A stretch of 64,000 nucleotides of DNA, taken from the NCBI GenBank assembly GCA_016720825.1, contig JADKJV010000013.1, forward strand, positions 1-64,000, read 5' to 3'. The notes under the pieces are model-generated. The model ran no database searches and was not told the DNA's origin. It saw nothing but the letters and a program-made list of their open reading frames with translations. This document shows, piece after piece, positions 1 through 8,389 of the stretch. This DNA is from Chitinophagaceae bacterium. Its GTDB lineage: Bacteria; Bacteroidota; Bacteroidia; Chitinophagales; Chitinophagaceae. Numbering within the stretch: position 1 is the first letter of the stretch; each line of letters starts with the position of its first letter. Made by a program: the position numbers and the translations under genes.

Positions 1-88
1 AGCTCACAAAGAAATACACAAAGTTCACGAAGTAACTCCCTTTGTGTGCTTTGTGTATTCCTTTGTGAACCTTGTGGTTTTGTATTTA
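1..88. repeat. Intergenic palindromic repeat, ACAAAG subtype, cut by window edge
   Basis: The right arm reads as the inverse complement of an ACCACAAGG...CACAAAGGAATACACAAAG arm, and the left arm is partly cut off by the window start. It is the same element as at 3006-3097 and elsewhere. It ends about ten bases before the ATG of the MBL-fold gene. Confidence 0.85.
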
Positions 89-97
89 CATTTGCCT

Positions 98-925
98 ATG
101 CCCCTTTTCATCAGTTCCATCAACTCCGGCAGCAACGCCAATTGTTATTACGTAGGAAATAACAACGAAGGCATTCTCGTTGACGCCGGCCTCTCCTGCC
201 GTGAAACAGAAAAAAGAATGGGCCGCCTGGGCATACCAATGGAAAAAGTCAAAGCCCTGTTTATTTCACACGAACATTCAGATCATATTACCGGTTTACC
301 TGCTATTTCCAGGAAATACCAGCTACCGGTTTATATCACGCCGGGTACATTATCCGGTTTACAGGTGCCTGTAGAACCTGAACTCGTCCGCACATTCAGG
401 CACGGAGACGAAATTGCGGTAGGTGATTTGACCGTAAAAGCTTTTTTGAAATCACATGATGCAGCTGATCCGCACAGCTTCCTTGTTTCTGGGGAAGGTG
501 TGAATGTGGGTGTGTTTACTGATCTTGGTTATGCCTGCAAGGAACTGTTGTATCATTTCAAAAAATGCCACGCTGCATTCCTGGAATCCAATTACTGCGA
601 AACCATGCTGGAAAACGGACGGTATCCGGAAATGCTGAAGAAAAGAATCCGTGGGAAAAAAGGGCATTTGTCAAACGACCAGGCTCTGGAGATTTTTGTC
701 AAACACCGCCCGCGGCATCTCACCCATTTACTGCTCTCCCATCTTTCACAGAATAACAATAAACCGGAACTGGTGCAAACCATGTTTGATGCAAAAGCCG
801 GACAAGTGGAAATTATCGTGGCATCACGGTATGCTGAATCTCCCATCTATACGATTGAAGCAAAGAATAAACGGGGCGCCCTCAGCAGCCTCCCTGAAAG
901 CCAGGGACAATTGTCTTTATTCTGA
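98..925 (+). CDS. MBL-fold metallo-hydrolase, YycJ/WalJ-like
   Basis: A predicted cytoplasmic metallo-beta-lactamase-fold hydrolase of about 275 residues. The metal-binding motif HEHSDH lies at residues 58-63, preceded by the ILVDAG strand typical of the fold. Later motifs (TDLG, LESNY, and LSHLSQNNN near residue 225) match the WalJ/YycJ branch, whose studied members act on nucleic acid; that role here is inferred. The reading frame is open from 44, but those first codons lie in a palindromic repeat, so the ATG at 98 that begins MPLFISS is the better start. It converges with the next gene, the two ends overlapping by nine bases. Confidence 0.85.
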   Translation: MPLFISSINSGSNANCYYVGNNNEGILVDAGLSCRETEKRMGRLGIPMEKVKALFISHEHSDHITGLPAISRKYQLPVYITPGTLSGLQVPVEPELVRTFRHGDEIAVGDLTVKAFLKSHDAADPHSFLVSGEGVNVGVFTDLGYACKELLYHFKKCHAAFLESNYCETMLENGRYPEMLKKRIRGKKGHLSNDQALEIFVKHRPRHLTHLLLSHLSQNNNKPELVQTMFDAKAGQVEIIVASRYAESPIYTIEAKNKRGALSSLPESQGQLSLF

Positions 926-1291
926 TACCGGTTTCAGCACTATCTGCGCGGGATTATAAATGATGATCTCCGGTTTCTCTTTGTACAAAATGATTTTTCC
1001 GGTGATACAAACTTCTTTGTCTTTATAAAAAAACTCAGGTGACTCTTTGAACAGCTGGCGCACATCCGGCCATATTAAAATGGTCAGCGGGTTATTGGGA
1101 TAACTGTCGCCCGCATTCAGCAACGTAGGTGTCCCTTTACTGTGTTCGAGATAAACACCTCCATATATTTTGGTACAAACGGTTACCGAATCACCCACAT
1201 GGGCATTCAAGGCAGTCATGGGAATGGTTTGCTGGGCACCGGCTTTCCCAGTGATATACAGGGCTAATATGAGGATGATAAATTTTTTCAA
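917..1291 (-). CDS. Small secreted OB-fold-like protein
   Basis: A 124-residue protein with an N-terminal signal peptide (hydrophobic stretch, cleavage near KAGAQQ). The mature part has alternating beta-strand segments with VTVCTKIYGG and KEVCITGKI, resembling the nucleic-acid-binding-like OB folds found in small secreted Bacteroidota proteins. No catalytic residues are evident. It is a single gene converging on the MBL-fold gene. The function is unknown; the fold call rests on pattern only. Confidence 0.7.
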   Translation of the reverse strand: MKKFIILILALYITGKAGAQQTIPMTALNAHVGDSVTVCTKIYGGVYLEHSKGTPTLLNAGDSYPNNPLTILIWPDVRQLFKESPEFFYKDKEVCITGKIILYKEKPEIIIYNPAQIVLKPVSE

Positions 1292-1372
1292 GCGCTTTTT
1301 TTGTAAAGATATAGCTGAGTGCTATGCAAATCCATAAATGGGGCTATTTTGTGCTTTGGAAATTCAAAATTT

Positions 1373-1447
1373 ACCACCCGCCTACGCTTCGCTTCTGCGG
1401 GCAAGGCAAAGGTGCGCAAAGAAATACACAAAGGCCACAAAGATAAC
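1373..1447. repeat. Half copy of palindromic repeat with G+C-rich module
   Basis: A CACCC...CGCTTCGCTTC..GCGGGC module is followed by one ACAAAG-type arm (CAAAGAAATACACAAAGGCCACAAAG). No second arm follows, so it looks like a solo or decayed copy. It lies in the gap between the OB-fold protein and the MATE gene. Confidence 0.7.
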
Positions 1448-1468
1448 CCTGCATATTCAGGTTAGATG

Positions 1469-1550
1469 TTTGGAATTTGGGTTTTGGAATTTGGAATTTG
1501 GTTCCAATTACTATCAGGGTTGGAATTTTGAATTTTTACTTTTTACTTTT
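1469..1550. repeat. TTGGAATTTG short repeat tract
   Basis: Several near-tandem copies of TTGGAATTTG with variants (TTGGAATTTTG, TTTTTACTTTT). The same decamer recurs at 17330-17362, again in a gap next to a palindromic repeat. It does not encode a plausible protein. Confidence 0.6.
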
Positions 1551-1583
1551 GAGCTCGCTTGAAACAAATTTCATTTATCACTC

Positions 1584-3003
1584 ATGCCATCTGCTTATAC
1601 AAATAAGTTACGCCATTTTTTTAGCCTCGTGAGACAGTCCTTACGGGGAGGCGAGCACGATTATACCGAAGGATCCATCCGCGGTGCTATCGTACTGCTC
1701 GCCATACCCATGATCCTTGAACTCAGCCTTGAATCCATATTCGCGGTAGTGGATATGTATTTTGTAAGCCATTTGCCCAATAGTGAAAATGCAACAGCAA
1801 CAGTGGGGCTGACTGAATCTGTTATTTCACTCATCTATACCATTGCCATCGGTTTCAGTACTGCCGCGACTGCCGTAGTAGCGAGACGCATCGGTGAAAA
1901 AAATCCCGAGGCAGCTTCACATGCAGGTGCGCAGGCCATTATCATTGGTATCGTTGCTTCTATTGTGCTCAGCGTTGCAGGGATGATCTATGCGCCGGAT
2001 ATCCTGCGCATCATGGGTGCCAAACCGGAAGTGATCAGTGAAGGCGTCATGTTCACCCGCATCATGCTGGGTGGATCCACTGTCATCATTCTGCTCTTCC
2101 TGATCAACGGTATTTTCCGCGGCGCCGGCGATGCAGCCATCGCCATGCGCAGTTTATGGATCGCCAGTATCATCAACATCTTCCTTTGCCCGATGCTGAT
2201 TAACGGTTATGGTCCCTTCCCCGAACTCGGTCTCAAAGGGGCTGCCATCGCCACCACCATCGGCCGCGGTATTGGGGTGATATACCAGTGCTGGCGTTTA
2301 TTCGGACGCAAAGGCACTATAAAATTCAGGCTTGATCATTTTAAATGGGACTGGCCGCTGATCCGTCACCTCGTAGATGTTGCCGCCCCGGCCACCTTCC
2401 AGTTTTTTATCCAGAGTGGTTCCTGGATCGTATTGGCCTGGCTCGTGTCGCATACCGGCAGCACGGATGCCACTGCCGGCTACCAGATTGCGATCCGTAA
2501 TGTGGTGTTCTTTATTTTACCCCGCCTGGGGATTGAGCAATGCCGCCGCCGCACTTGTGGGACAAAACCTCGGTGCGGGCAAACCCGACCGCGCGGAAAG
2601 AAGCGTCATCCTCACCACCTGGTACAATGCAGGGTTCATGTTTGTGGTGATGATGATCTTCATTTTCTTCTCCTCACCCATCATCAGCATATTCACCACC
2701 AAACCCGAAGTGCATTATTATGGCACGTTAGCCCTGGAAGTACTCGGCTCAGGTTATGTATTTTACGGAATCGGCATGGTGATGATCCAGGCGCTGAACG
2801 GCGCAGGAGATACTAAAACCCCTACGTGGATTAATATTTTCGCGTTCTGGTTATTCCAGATACCGTTTGCGTTTATCATGGCAGATACGTTAAAGCTCGG
2901 GCCGCTGGGGGCTTTTATTGCGGTGCCGGTGGCGGAATCAGTTATAGCGATGATAGCGTGGTACTACTTCAGGAAAGGGAAGTGGAAACTGGTGAAAGTT
3001 TAG
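1584..3003 (+). CDS. MATE family efflux transporter, one frameshift
   Basis: An integral membrane antiporter of the MATE/NorM type, expected to export drugs or other cations by Na+ or H+ exchange. The full product would be about 472 residues with about 12 membrane segments. The first half reads in frame from 1584 (EGSIRGAIVLLAIPMILE; GIFRGAGDAA near residue 175). From 2520 on, the true sequence (AWGLSNAAAALVGQNLGAG, then IQALNGAGDTKTP) continues in the next frame. One extra C in the CCCC run at 2520-2523 explains the break, and both halves are well conserved, so a sequencing error is more likely than a real pseudogene. Confidence 0.88.
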
Positions 3004-3005
3004 TT

Positions 3006-3097
3006 TTTACCACAAAGGACACAAAGGAATACACAAAGTGCACAAAGAGTATAACCTTGTGAGCTTTGTGTATTCCTTTGTGCACTTAGTGGTAAAA
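3006..3097. repeat. Intergenic palindromic repeat, ACAAAG subtype, full copy
   Basis: Two roughly 40-base inverted arms (TTACCACAAAGGACACAAAG... and ...CTTTGTGCACTTAGTGGTAA) flank a short centre. It begins three bases after the MATE stop codon and could fold into a long hairpin in the transcript. Confidence 0.9.
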
Positions 3098-3149
3098 TAT
3101 ATCTATTCAACTTTTTCTGTCTAATTTTAATAAGTCAACTCCCCTTATT

Positions 3150-4196
3150 ATGGCAAACACCATTGACCAGAACCGCATCCGCCAGGTATTCTTCATCCTC
3201 CTCCTATTATTATTAGGATTACTGCTCTTCACGCAGCTCTATTCTTTTATCCCTGCCGTGCTGGGCGCTATCACCATATATATATTATTACGCCGGTGGA
3301 TGATTTACCTGACCGAGAAAAAGAAATGGCGGCCGGGCTGGACTGCAGTCTTACTCATGCTGTTTTCATTTATTGTGATATTGATGCCGGTGGGATTGCT
3401 GATCAATATGCTTTCTTCCAAAATCGGGTATGCGGTGCAGCACTCAGACCAGTTAGTGGATGCATTGAAAAAAGTAGTGGCCAGTATTGAAACGAAGTTT
3501 GATGTAACATTAGCCAGCGAAGAAAATATAAATGCACTGGGAAAAAATATTGCCAGCAGCCTGCCGGGTATACTGGGTGCCACGTTTAACACCCTGACCA
3601 CAATATTCTTCATGTATTTCATCCTCTATTTTATGCTGGTCAACCGCCGCTGGATGGAACAGTCATTGTATGAATACATTCCATTGAAAGATGAAAACGT
3701 GCTCAAACTCGGTAAAGAAGTAAACATGATGGTGATGTCAAACGCCATTGGCATACCGTTGATCGCCCTGGCACAGGGTATTGTTGCGCTCGTCGGATAT
3801 CTTATCATTGGGGTGAATGAGCCTTTCTTCTGGTTTGGCGTTACCTGTATCGCGGCCATGCTGCCTGTGGTGGGTGCCGCCCTCGCCTATGTCCCTATCG
3901 CTATCATCTTTTTTGCCAACGACCAATCGGGCAAAGGCATCTTCATGCTTGTATATGGATTCGGTGTGATCGGTACTATAGATAACGTACTCCGTTTTTC
4001 ACTGCTTAAAAAACTGGGCAACGTCCACCCGCTCGTTACTGTTTTCGGTGTGATCATTGGCTTAAATGTATTCGGCTTCATCGGACTGATCTTTGGCCCG
4101 TTACTGATATCATTATTCATGCTTCTCCTGAAAATTTATTCCAGCGAGTTTATAACGAAGAAGCGGGATATGGGGGCGAAGATCATGGAGAACTGA
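3150..4196 (+). CDS. AI-2E family transporter (PerM/TqsA-like membrane protein)
   Basis: A 348-residue polytopic inner-membrane protein of the AI-2E transporter family (UPF0118). It shows paired N-terminal membrane helices, a soluble stretch around residues 90-135 (QHSDQLVDALKKVVASIETKF), then six further helices with family motifs: FMYFILYFML, the GIPLIALAQGIVA segment and the conserved GNVHPLVTVFGVIIGLNVFGFIGLIFGPL block near residues 290-325. Members move signal molecules, ions or other small solutes; the substrate here cannot be told. It stands alone between two palindromic repeats. Confidence 0.9.
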   Translation: MANTIDQNRIRQVFFILLLLLLGLLLFTQLYSFIPAVLGAITIYILLRRWMIYLTEKKKWRPGWTAVLLMLFSFIVILMPVGLLINMLSSKIGYAVQHSDQLVDALKKVVASIETKFDVTLASEENINALGKNIASSLPGILGATFNTLTTIFFMYFILYFMLVNRRWMEQSLYEYIPLKDENVLKLGKEVNMMVMSNAIGIPLIALAQGIVALVGYLIIGVNEPFFWFGVTCIAAMLPVVGAALAYVPIAIIFFANDQSGKGIFMLVYGFGVIGTIDNVLRFSLLKKLGNVHPLVTVFGVIIGLNVFGFIGLIFGPLLISLFMLLLKIYSSEFITKKRDMGAKIMEN

Positions 4197-4198
4197 GG

Positions 4199-4226
4199 TA
4201 GATATTAGATATCAGATATTAGATAA
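4199..4226. repeat. ATTAGATAT short repeat
   Basis: Near-tandem AGATATTAGATATCAGATATTAGAT just after the AI-2E stop. A close variant occurs at 17203-17234 just after rpoN, in both cases placed between a stop codon and a larger palindromic repeat. Confidence 0.6.
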
Positions 4227-4227
4227 G

Positions 4228-4408
4228 AGTCTTCACCACCCACCTCCGCTTCGCTCCGGCGGGCAATGCATAGGCATATAGGACACATAGAAACACATAG
4301 GAATACAGGCGAAGAGTTCCTAATGAAGGAACATCACAAAGTATTAGAGTTTGCGTAATGTATTTCTATGTGTTTCTATGTGCCTATGTGCCTATGTGGT
4401 GAAGACTT
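4228..4408. repeat. Intergenic palindromic repeat, ACATAG subtype, with G+C-rich module
   Basis: The ends are inverted (AGTCTTCACCAC and GTGGTGAAGACTT). The arms carry repeated ACATAG / CTATGT units, and a CACCTCCGCTTCGCTCCGGCGGGC-type module sits inside the left end. Copies of the same subtype lie at 10696-10846 and 59147-59320. Confidence 0.88.
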
Positions 4409-4720
4409 TTATATCTTACCAGTTAGCAAACACCTACCCGTTTAGAACAAGTAACCCAGTTGCCATAAAGCCCAACAACCATCCCCCACATTATTTACAA
4501 CCACTACAATTCCCCCTCACCCACATATTAAAAATATCCAGATTCAGTACTTCCCCCTAAAAAATACAGGCTTCCTAGTAGTTCTACCTTGATATAAAAT
4601 AAGTCATTCGTAGTTTTCCTCTTATTCTTTGAAAAACAATAGAATAATGCTTGCATAAACAGCTTCCCGATAATAATTTAGCATCAGCATCCGTTAAAGA
4701 TGTTGAAAAACCGTACCTGA
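4409..4720. other. Intergenic stretch, no gene seen
   Basis: A+T-rich sequence between the palindromic repeat and the L,D-transpeptidase-like gene. No plausible reading frame, RNA gene or clear promoter with both boxes was found. It must hold the promoter of the downstream gene. Confidence 0.5.
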
Positions 4721-5452
4721 GTGAAGAAACTCATTATCCCAATATCCGTGGGCGCTATGTCCCTGTCATTTGTTGCGAGCAGCAAGACCAGCAAAGGTTC
4801 TGACAGAAAGCGCTATTCCCCCACAACGCATATCGTATATAATAATGCGGCGGTCTCCACCGGTTCAGGTTTGTATTATTCAATCGGCGGTGATGCAGTT
4901 GGCTTATCACATGAAGCATTTGATAATGCATGGAAAGGTTACCAGCGTTTATTGAATGAAGGAAGGATTCCTGAAACACGCTACCTCACTATTTGTGACC
5001 TGAGTGTGTCATCCCGGAAGAAAAGATTTTTCATCATTGATGTTACCAACGAAAAAATTGTAACCCAGACCTGGGTGGCACACGGACAAAACAGCGGCGC
5101 AGAATATGCCGAACGTTTTTCCAACCAGCCGGAATCACTGCAAAGCAGCCTGGGATTTTATATCACGCACAGGACCTACACCGGCAACAATGGTTTATCA
5201 CTGCGGCTGGAAGGACTGGAACCCGGCTATAACAGCAAAGCCATGGAAAGAACGATTGTGATCCATGGAGCAGATTATGTTGATGGCGCACGCGCGAGAG
5301 CGGGTTATTTTATGGGAAGAAGCTGGGGCTGCCCCGCTGTTCCCCGCAAAGAAGCCGGAAAAATTATAAATACGATAAAGAATGGAACCCTTTTGTTCAT
5401 TTACCATCCTGGAGGGGATTACCTGCAAAAATCAAAAATATTGAACGACTGA
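4721..5452 (+). CDS. Murein L,D-transpeptidase catalytic domain family protein (YkuD_2 type)
   Basis: A predicted exported 243-residue cell-wall enzyme. The N-terminus MKKLIIPISVGAMSLSFVAS is a short signal sequence. The C-terminal half has the family's HG...SWGCPAV signature (residues about 184-207: VIHGADY and GRSWGCPAVP), with Cys as the probable nucleophile, and an earlier WVAHGQNSG segment. It probably acts on peptidoglycan cross-links, though YkuD_2 members are poorly studied. The frame requires a GTG start at 4721, since no upstream ATG is available in frame. A terminator-like hairpin follows. Confidence 0.82.
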   Translation: MKKLIIPISVGAMSLSFVASSKTSKGSDRKRYSPTTHIVYNNAAVSTGSGLYYSIGGDAVGLSHEAFDNAWKGYQRLLNEGRIPETRYLTICDLSVSSRKKRFFIIDVTNEKIVTQTWVAHGQNSGAEYAERFSNQPESLQSSLGFYITHRTYTGNNGLSLRLEGLEPGYNSKAMERTIVIHGADYVDGARARAGYFMGRSWGCPAVPRKEAGKIINTIKNGTLLFIYHPGGDYLQKSKILND

Positions 5453-5482
5453 TTGGACACAACAAGGATGGATGATTACAAA

Positions 5483-5514
5483 AAGCTCAACTTACCCTAT
5501 GGTTGGGCTTTTTT
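5483..5514. terminator. Rho-independent terminator between convergent genes
   Basis: The stem AAGCTCAAC / GTTGGGCTT (one wobble pair) encloses a ten-base loop and is followed by TTTT. It sits between the stop of the L,D-transpeptidase-like gene and the stop of the NRAMP-like gene, so it may serve both. Confidence 0.75.
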
Positions 5515-5518
5515 GTTT

Positions 5519-6685
5519 TCAGAACAGACCGCGCAAACCCACCACACTCATCCAGCTCAGCGCGACCACTACAATCCATCCCACAACCTGCAACCAGGCC
5601 GGATGCCTGTATTGCGTTTTTGTATCCCGGCGGTATGAGGCAATCAGCATAATCGCCAATGCCAGCGGTAAAATAATCCCGTTAACAGCACCCGCCATCA
5701 CCAGTAACCTGACCGGATTTCCTGCCAGGCAAAATATCAATGTCGAGATAATTATAAATATACTGATCACCCATTTTTCATACTTAGCCACCGCAGGGAC
5801 CAGTGTTTTCCAGAATGAAACAGAAGTATATGATGCTCCTACAACAGAGGTAATCGCTGCACTCCATAATACAATGCCGAAAAAGACATACCCCAGTTTA
5901 CCTGCCGCCGACTGAAACACCGTAGACGCAGGATTTCCTGCTGCCAATGTGATTCCCTGCGACACAATACCCAATGCAGCAAAGAATAAAGTAAAACGCA
6001 TCACCGAGGTGATCAAAATACCGCTGATCGCACTTTTGTTTACCTGTTTTAACTGTGCTGGTCCTTTTACGCCGGCATCTAATAAACGATGTGCCCCGGC
6101 AAAGGAAATATAACCACCCACCGTACCTCCTACCAGTGTGATAATTTTCAGCATATCGGTATGCTCCGGCCAAACGGTATGATAAAGTGCAGAAACAACA
6201 GGCGGATGTGAAGAAATAGCAATATACAATGTCAGCAGGATCATGATCAGTCCCAGCAGTTTCGCAAAACCATCCATTAATAATCCCGCTTCGCGGTACC
6301 AGAAAATACCGAGTGCAATCACACAACTGATCACTGCACAAAATTTTACATCCATGCCCGTGAGTACCTCTAAACCCAACCCGGTGCCCGCAATATTGCC
6401 GATATTAAATACCAGCCCGCCGCCGGCTACCAGCAAAGCCAGTACATAACCCATACCTGGCACTACTTTATTGGCAATATCCTGTGCCCGTTCGCCGCGC
6501 ATGGTTACCATCCGCCAGATATTCAGCTGCACACCGATATCCAGGATCAGTGAAATCAAAATCACAAAACCAAAACTGGTACCAAGGGAAGCCGTGAATA
6601 AAGAAGTTTGTGTAAGGAAGCCCGGGCCAATCGCAGATGTAGCCATCAGGAATGCAGCACCCAGTATCGCGGAATTTTTTCTCAA
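5519..6685 (-). CDS. NRAMP-related transporter of the 5-oxoprolinase operon (YcsG-like)
   Basis: A 388-residue protein with about eleven membrane helices, related to the NRAMP family and to B. subtilis YcsG, which also sits with pxpA/B/C genes. Helix 1 reads SAIGPGFLTQ and lacks the DPGN metal-binding motif of true Mn/Fe NRAMPs, and the helix 6 MPH motif is not visible (GAHRLLDAGVKGP lies in that region). The substrate may therefore not be Mn2+; uptake of 5-oxoproline or a related compound is a guess from context. Its start overlaps the pxpA stop by four bases (ATGA), so it is the last gene of the operon. Confidence 0.85.
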   Translation of the reverse strand: MRKNSAILGAAFLMATSAIGPGFLTQTSLFTASLGTSFGFVILISLILDIGVQLNIWRMVTMRGERAQDIANKVVPGMGYVLALLVAGGGLVFNIGNIAGTGLGLEVLTGMDVKFCAVISCVIALGIFWYREAGLLMDGFAKLLGLIMILLTLYIAISSHPPVVSALYHTVWPEHTDMLKIITLVGGTVGGYISFAGAHRLLDAGVKGPAQLKQVNKSAISGILITSVMRFTLFFAALGIVSQGITLAAGNPASTVFQSAAGKLGYVFFGIVLWSAAITSVVGASYTSVSFWKTLVPAVAKYEKWVISIFIIISTLIFCLAGNPVRLLVMAGAVNGIILPLALAIMLIASYRRDTKTQYRHPAWLQVVGWIVVVALSWMSVVGLRGLF

Positions 6686-7404
6686 GCAGATAATGATTGC
6701 AGGGCTTCATGAATGGCTTTGGCAAAAACCAGGGCGTTCGGACCATCGCCATGAATACAAATCGTATCCGCTTGTATGGGAATCATAAGCCCGTTACCGG
6801 ATCTTACTATACCCGTCTGCACAATCTGCAAAACCTGTTTCACTACTTGTTTTGTTTCGGTATGTAAGGCCAGCGGATGGGTGCGGGGTAATAAACTGCC
6901 GTCATCAGCATAGCCACGGTCGGCAAATACTTCGTGTGCCACACGTAAACCAATCTTCTCCGCTTCAGCCAGTGAACAGCTTCCGCTCAATCCGTATAAT
7001 ACAAGTGAAGGATCAAATGCTTTCACCGAACGGGCAATCAGCGCTGCAACAGCCGGATTGCGGGCCGATACATTATATAATGCTCCATGTGGTTTTACAT
7101 GCGTCAGTTTGATATTTTCTTCTGCCGCTATATCAGCAATATTGTGTAACTGTGATTTGATGCACTCAAACAATTCACCATCCTGTACATGGAGTTCTTT
7201 TCTACCGAAAGATGTTCGGTCTGCATAAGAAGGATGCGCCCCGGCAGCCACACCATGCTGCTTGGCCAACCGCAATGTGATACGCATTGACTCATCATCA
7301 CCCGCATGATACCCGCAGGCAATATTGGCAGCCTGTATCAAAGGCATGATGGCTGCATCATCCCCAAAGCCTTCACCCAGATCACAGTTAACGTGACGTT
7401 GCAT
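6682..7404 (-). CDS. pxpA: 5-oxoprolinase subunit PxpA (LamB/YcsF family)
   Basis: A 240-residue cytoplasmic subunit of the bacterial ATP-dependent 5-oxoprolinase, which opens 5-oxoproline to glutamate and removes a damage product of glutamine metabolism. The family signatures are clear: VNCDLGEGFG at the N-terminus, ANIACGYHAGD near residue 30, GAHPSYADRTSFGR near residue 60 and HVKPHGALYN near residue 100. The frame is open to 7437, but the ATG at 7404 (MQRHVNCDLGEG) matches family starts. It overlaps the end of pxpC by 17 bases and the NRAMP-like gene by four. Confidence 0.95.
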   Translation of the reverse strand: MQRHVNCDLGEGFGDDAAIMPLIQAANIACGYHAGDDESMRITLRLAKQHGVAAGAHPSYADRTSFGRKELHVQDGELFECIKSQLHNIADIAAEENIKLTHVKPHGALYNVSARNPAVAALIARSVKAFDPSLVLYGLSGSCSLAEAEKIGLRVAHEVFADRGYADDGSLLPRTHPLALHTETKQVVKQVLQIVQTGIVRSGNGLMIPIQADTICIHGDGPNALVFAKAIHEALQSLSA

Positions 7405-8389
7405 TGAAAAATTCCTCCAGCCTGAATGAACAGGCATTTTGCAACTGCAGCAGGTGCTGCTGTTGTTTGAGTAATAATTTTTCTGCGGTGGACATATCCG
7501 TCATTTTGAAATGGATTTTATCACCCGGCTTCAGTTGTGCCAGCCTGGAATGATGCGCCGTAATCACATTGGCAATCCGCGGATAACCACCGGCTGTCTG
7601 GTGATCAGCACCCAGTATAATCAGTTTACCGTCGGGTAATAACTGCACCGTGCCAAAACTGACTGCCGATGAAACCAATTCCGTTTGTTTAATGGCGGGC
7701 AGGGGGATATTATTCATGCGGTATCCCATGCGGTCGGATTGCTGGGTTACCACAAACGAAGTCATTTCAAAACTTTCTTTGCCTGAAGCACTCAGCCAGT
7801 CCCACTCATTACCGGGCAATACAAATATTTCCTTCGGATCTACTTCCCACACCGGGTTCGCATGCCAGTTCAGTACTTTAAAATCATTTTCATTCAGCAC
7901 CGGGTAACGGCTCAGGTCCGGTGCCTGCCGCTGGGGAATTTCATCATCCTTCTGCAGTTTCCGTCCGGCATAACCACCTGCTCCGGCTTTGAGATTCGTA
8001 CTGCAGCTTCCCAGCCATTTTGGTAAATCAAATCCGCCGCTCACCGCCACATAACACCTGGCGCCATGGCCCGGCTGGTGGAATTGCAGCAGGTCATTTT
8101 TTCCCACGAGCAACGGATGATATACCGGAACCGGTTCACCATTGATACTCGCACTGAAATCAGCACCGCCTATTGCAAATAATGCGGGAGACGTAAATAA
8201 AAATACCGCCGCAGGAAAATGCATTTCAATCACTGCTTCACCGGGATCATTCCCTACCAGCAAATTCGTTACCTGCATGGCATATTTATCCATAGCTCCT
8301 GTGGGATTAATCCCCAGGTGCTGGTAACCATTCCGGCCCAGATCCTGGATGCTATCCAGTATGCCCGCCCTGATAATTTTCAAACTCAT
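7388..8389 (-). CDS. pxpC: 5-oxoprolinase subunit PxpC (KipA / biotin-dependent carboxyltransferase family)
   Basis: A 333-residue subunit of the PxpABC 5-oxoprolinase complex, homologous to urea amidolyase/allophanate hydrolase subunit 2. Family blocks: ILDSIQDLGRNGYQHLGINP near residue 10, GAMDKYAM, the GGFDLPKWLGS region near residue 118, and SDRMGYR near residue 218. It lies between pxpB (38-base overlap upstream) and pxpA (17-base overlap downstream), so the three subunits are translated from one message with likely coupling. Confidence 0.95.
   Translation of the reverse strand: MSLKIIRAGILDSIQDLGRNGYQHLGINPTGAMDKYAMQVTNLLVGNDPGEAVIEMHFPAAVFLFTSPALFAIGGADFSASINGEPVPVYHPLLVGKNDLLQFHQPGHGARCYVAVSGGFDLPKWLGSCSTNLKAGAGGYAGRKLQKDDEIPQRQAPDLSRYPVLNENDFKVLNWHANPVWEVDPKEIFVLPGNEWDWLSASGKESFEMTSFVVTQQSDRMGYRMNNIPLPAIKQTELVSSAVSFGTVQLLPDGKLIILGADHQTAGGYPRIANVITAHHSRLAQLKPGDKIHFKMTDMSTAEKLLLKQQQHLLQLQNACSFRLEEFFNATSR

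Noticed and set aside
452..846. Frames on the minus strand inside the MBL-fold gene
   Set aside because: They are shadows of the real plus-strand gene, which has clear family motifs.
3006..3097. CRISPR array
   Set aside because: The repeated words are inverted arms within single elements spread over the window, not regularly spaced direct repeats with spacers.
4351..4560. 69-codon frame after the ACATAG repeat
   Set aside because: Its first 15 codons are in the repeat arm and the rest has no plausible fold.
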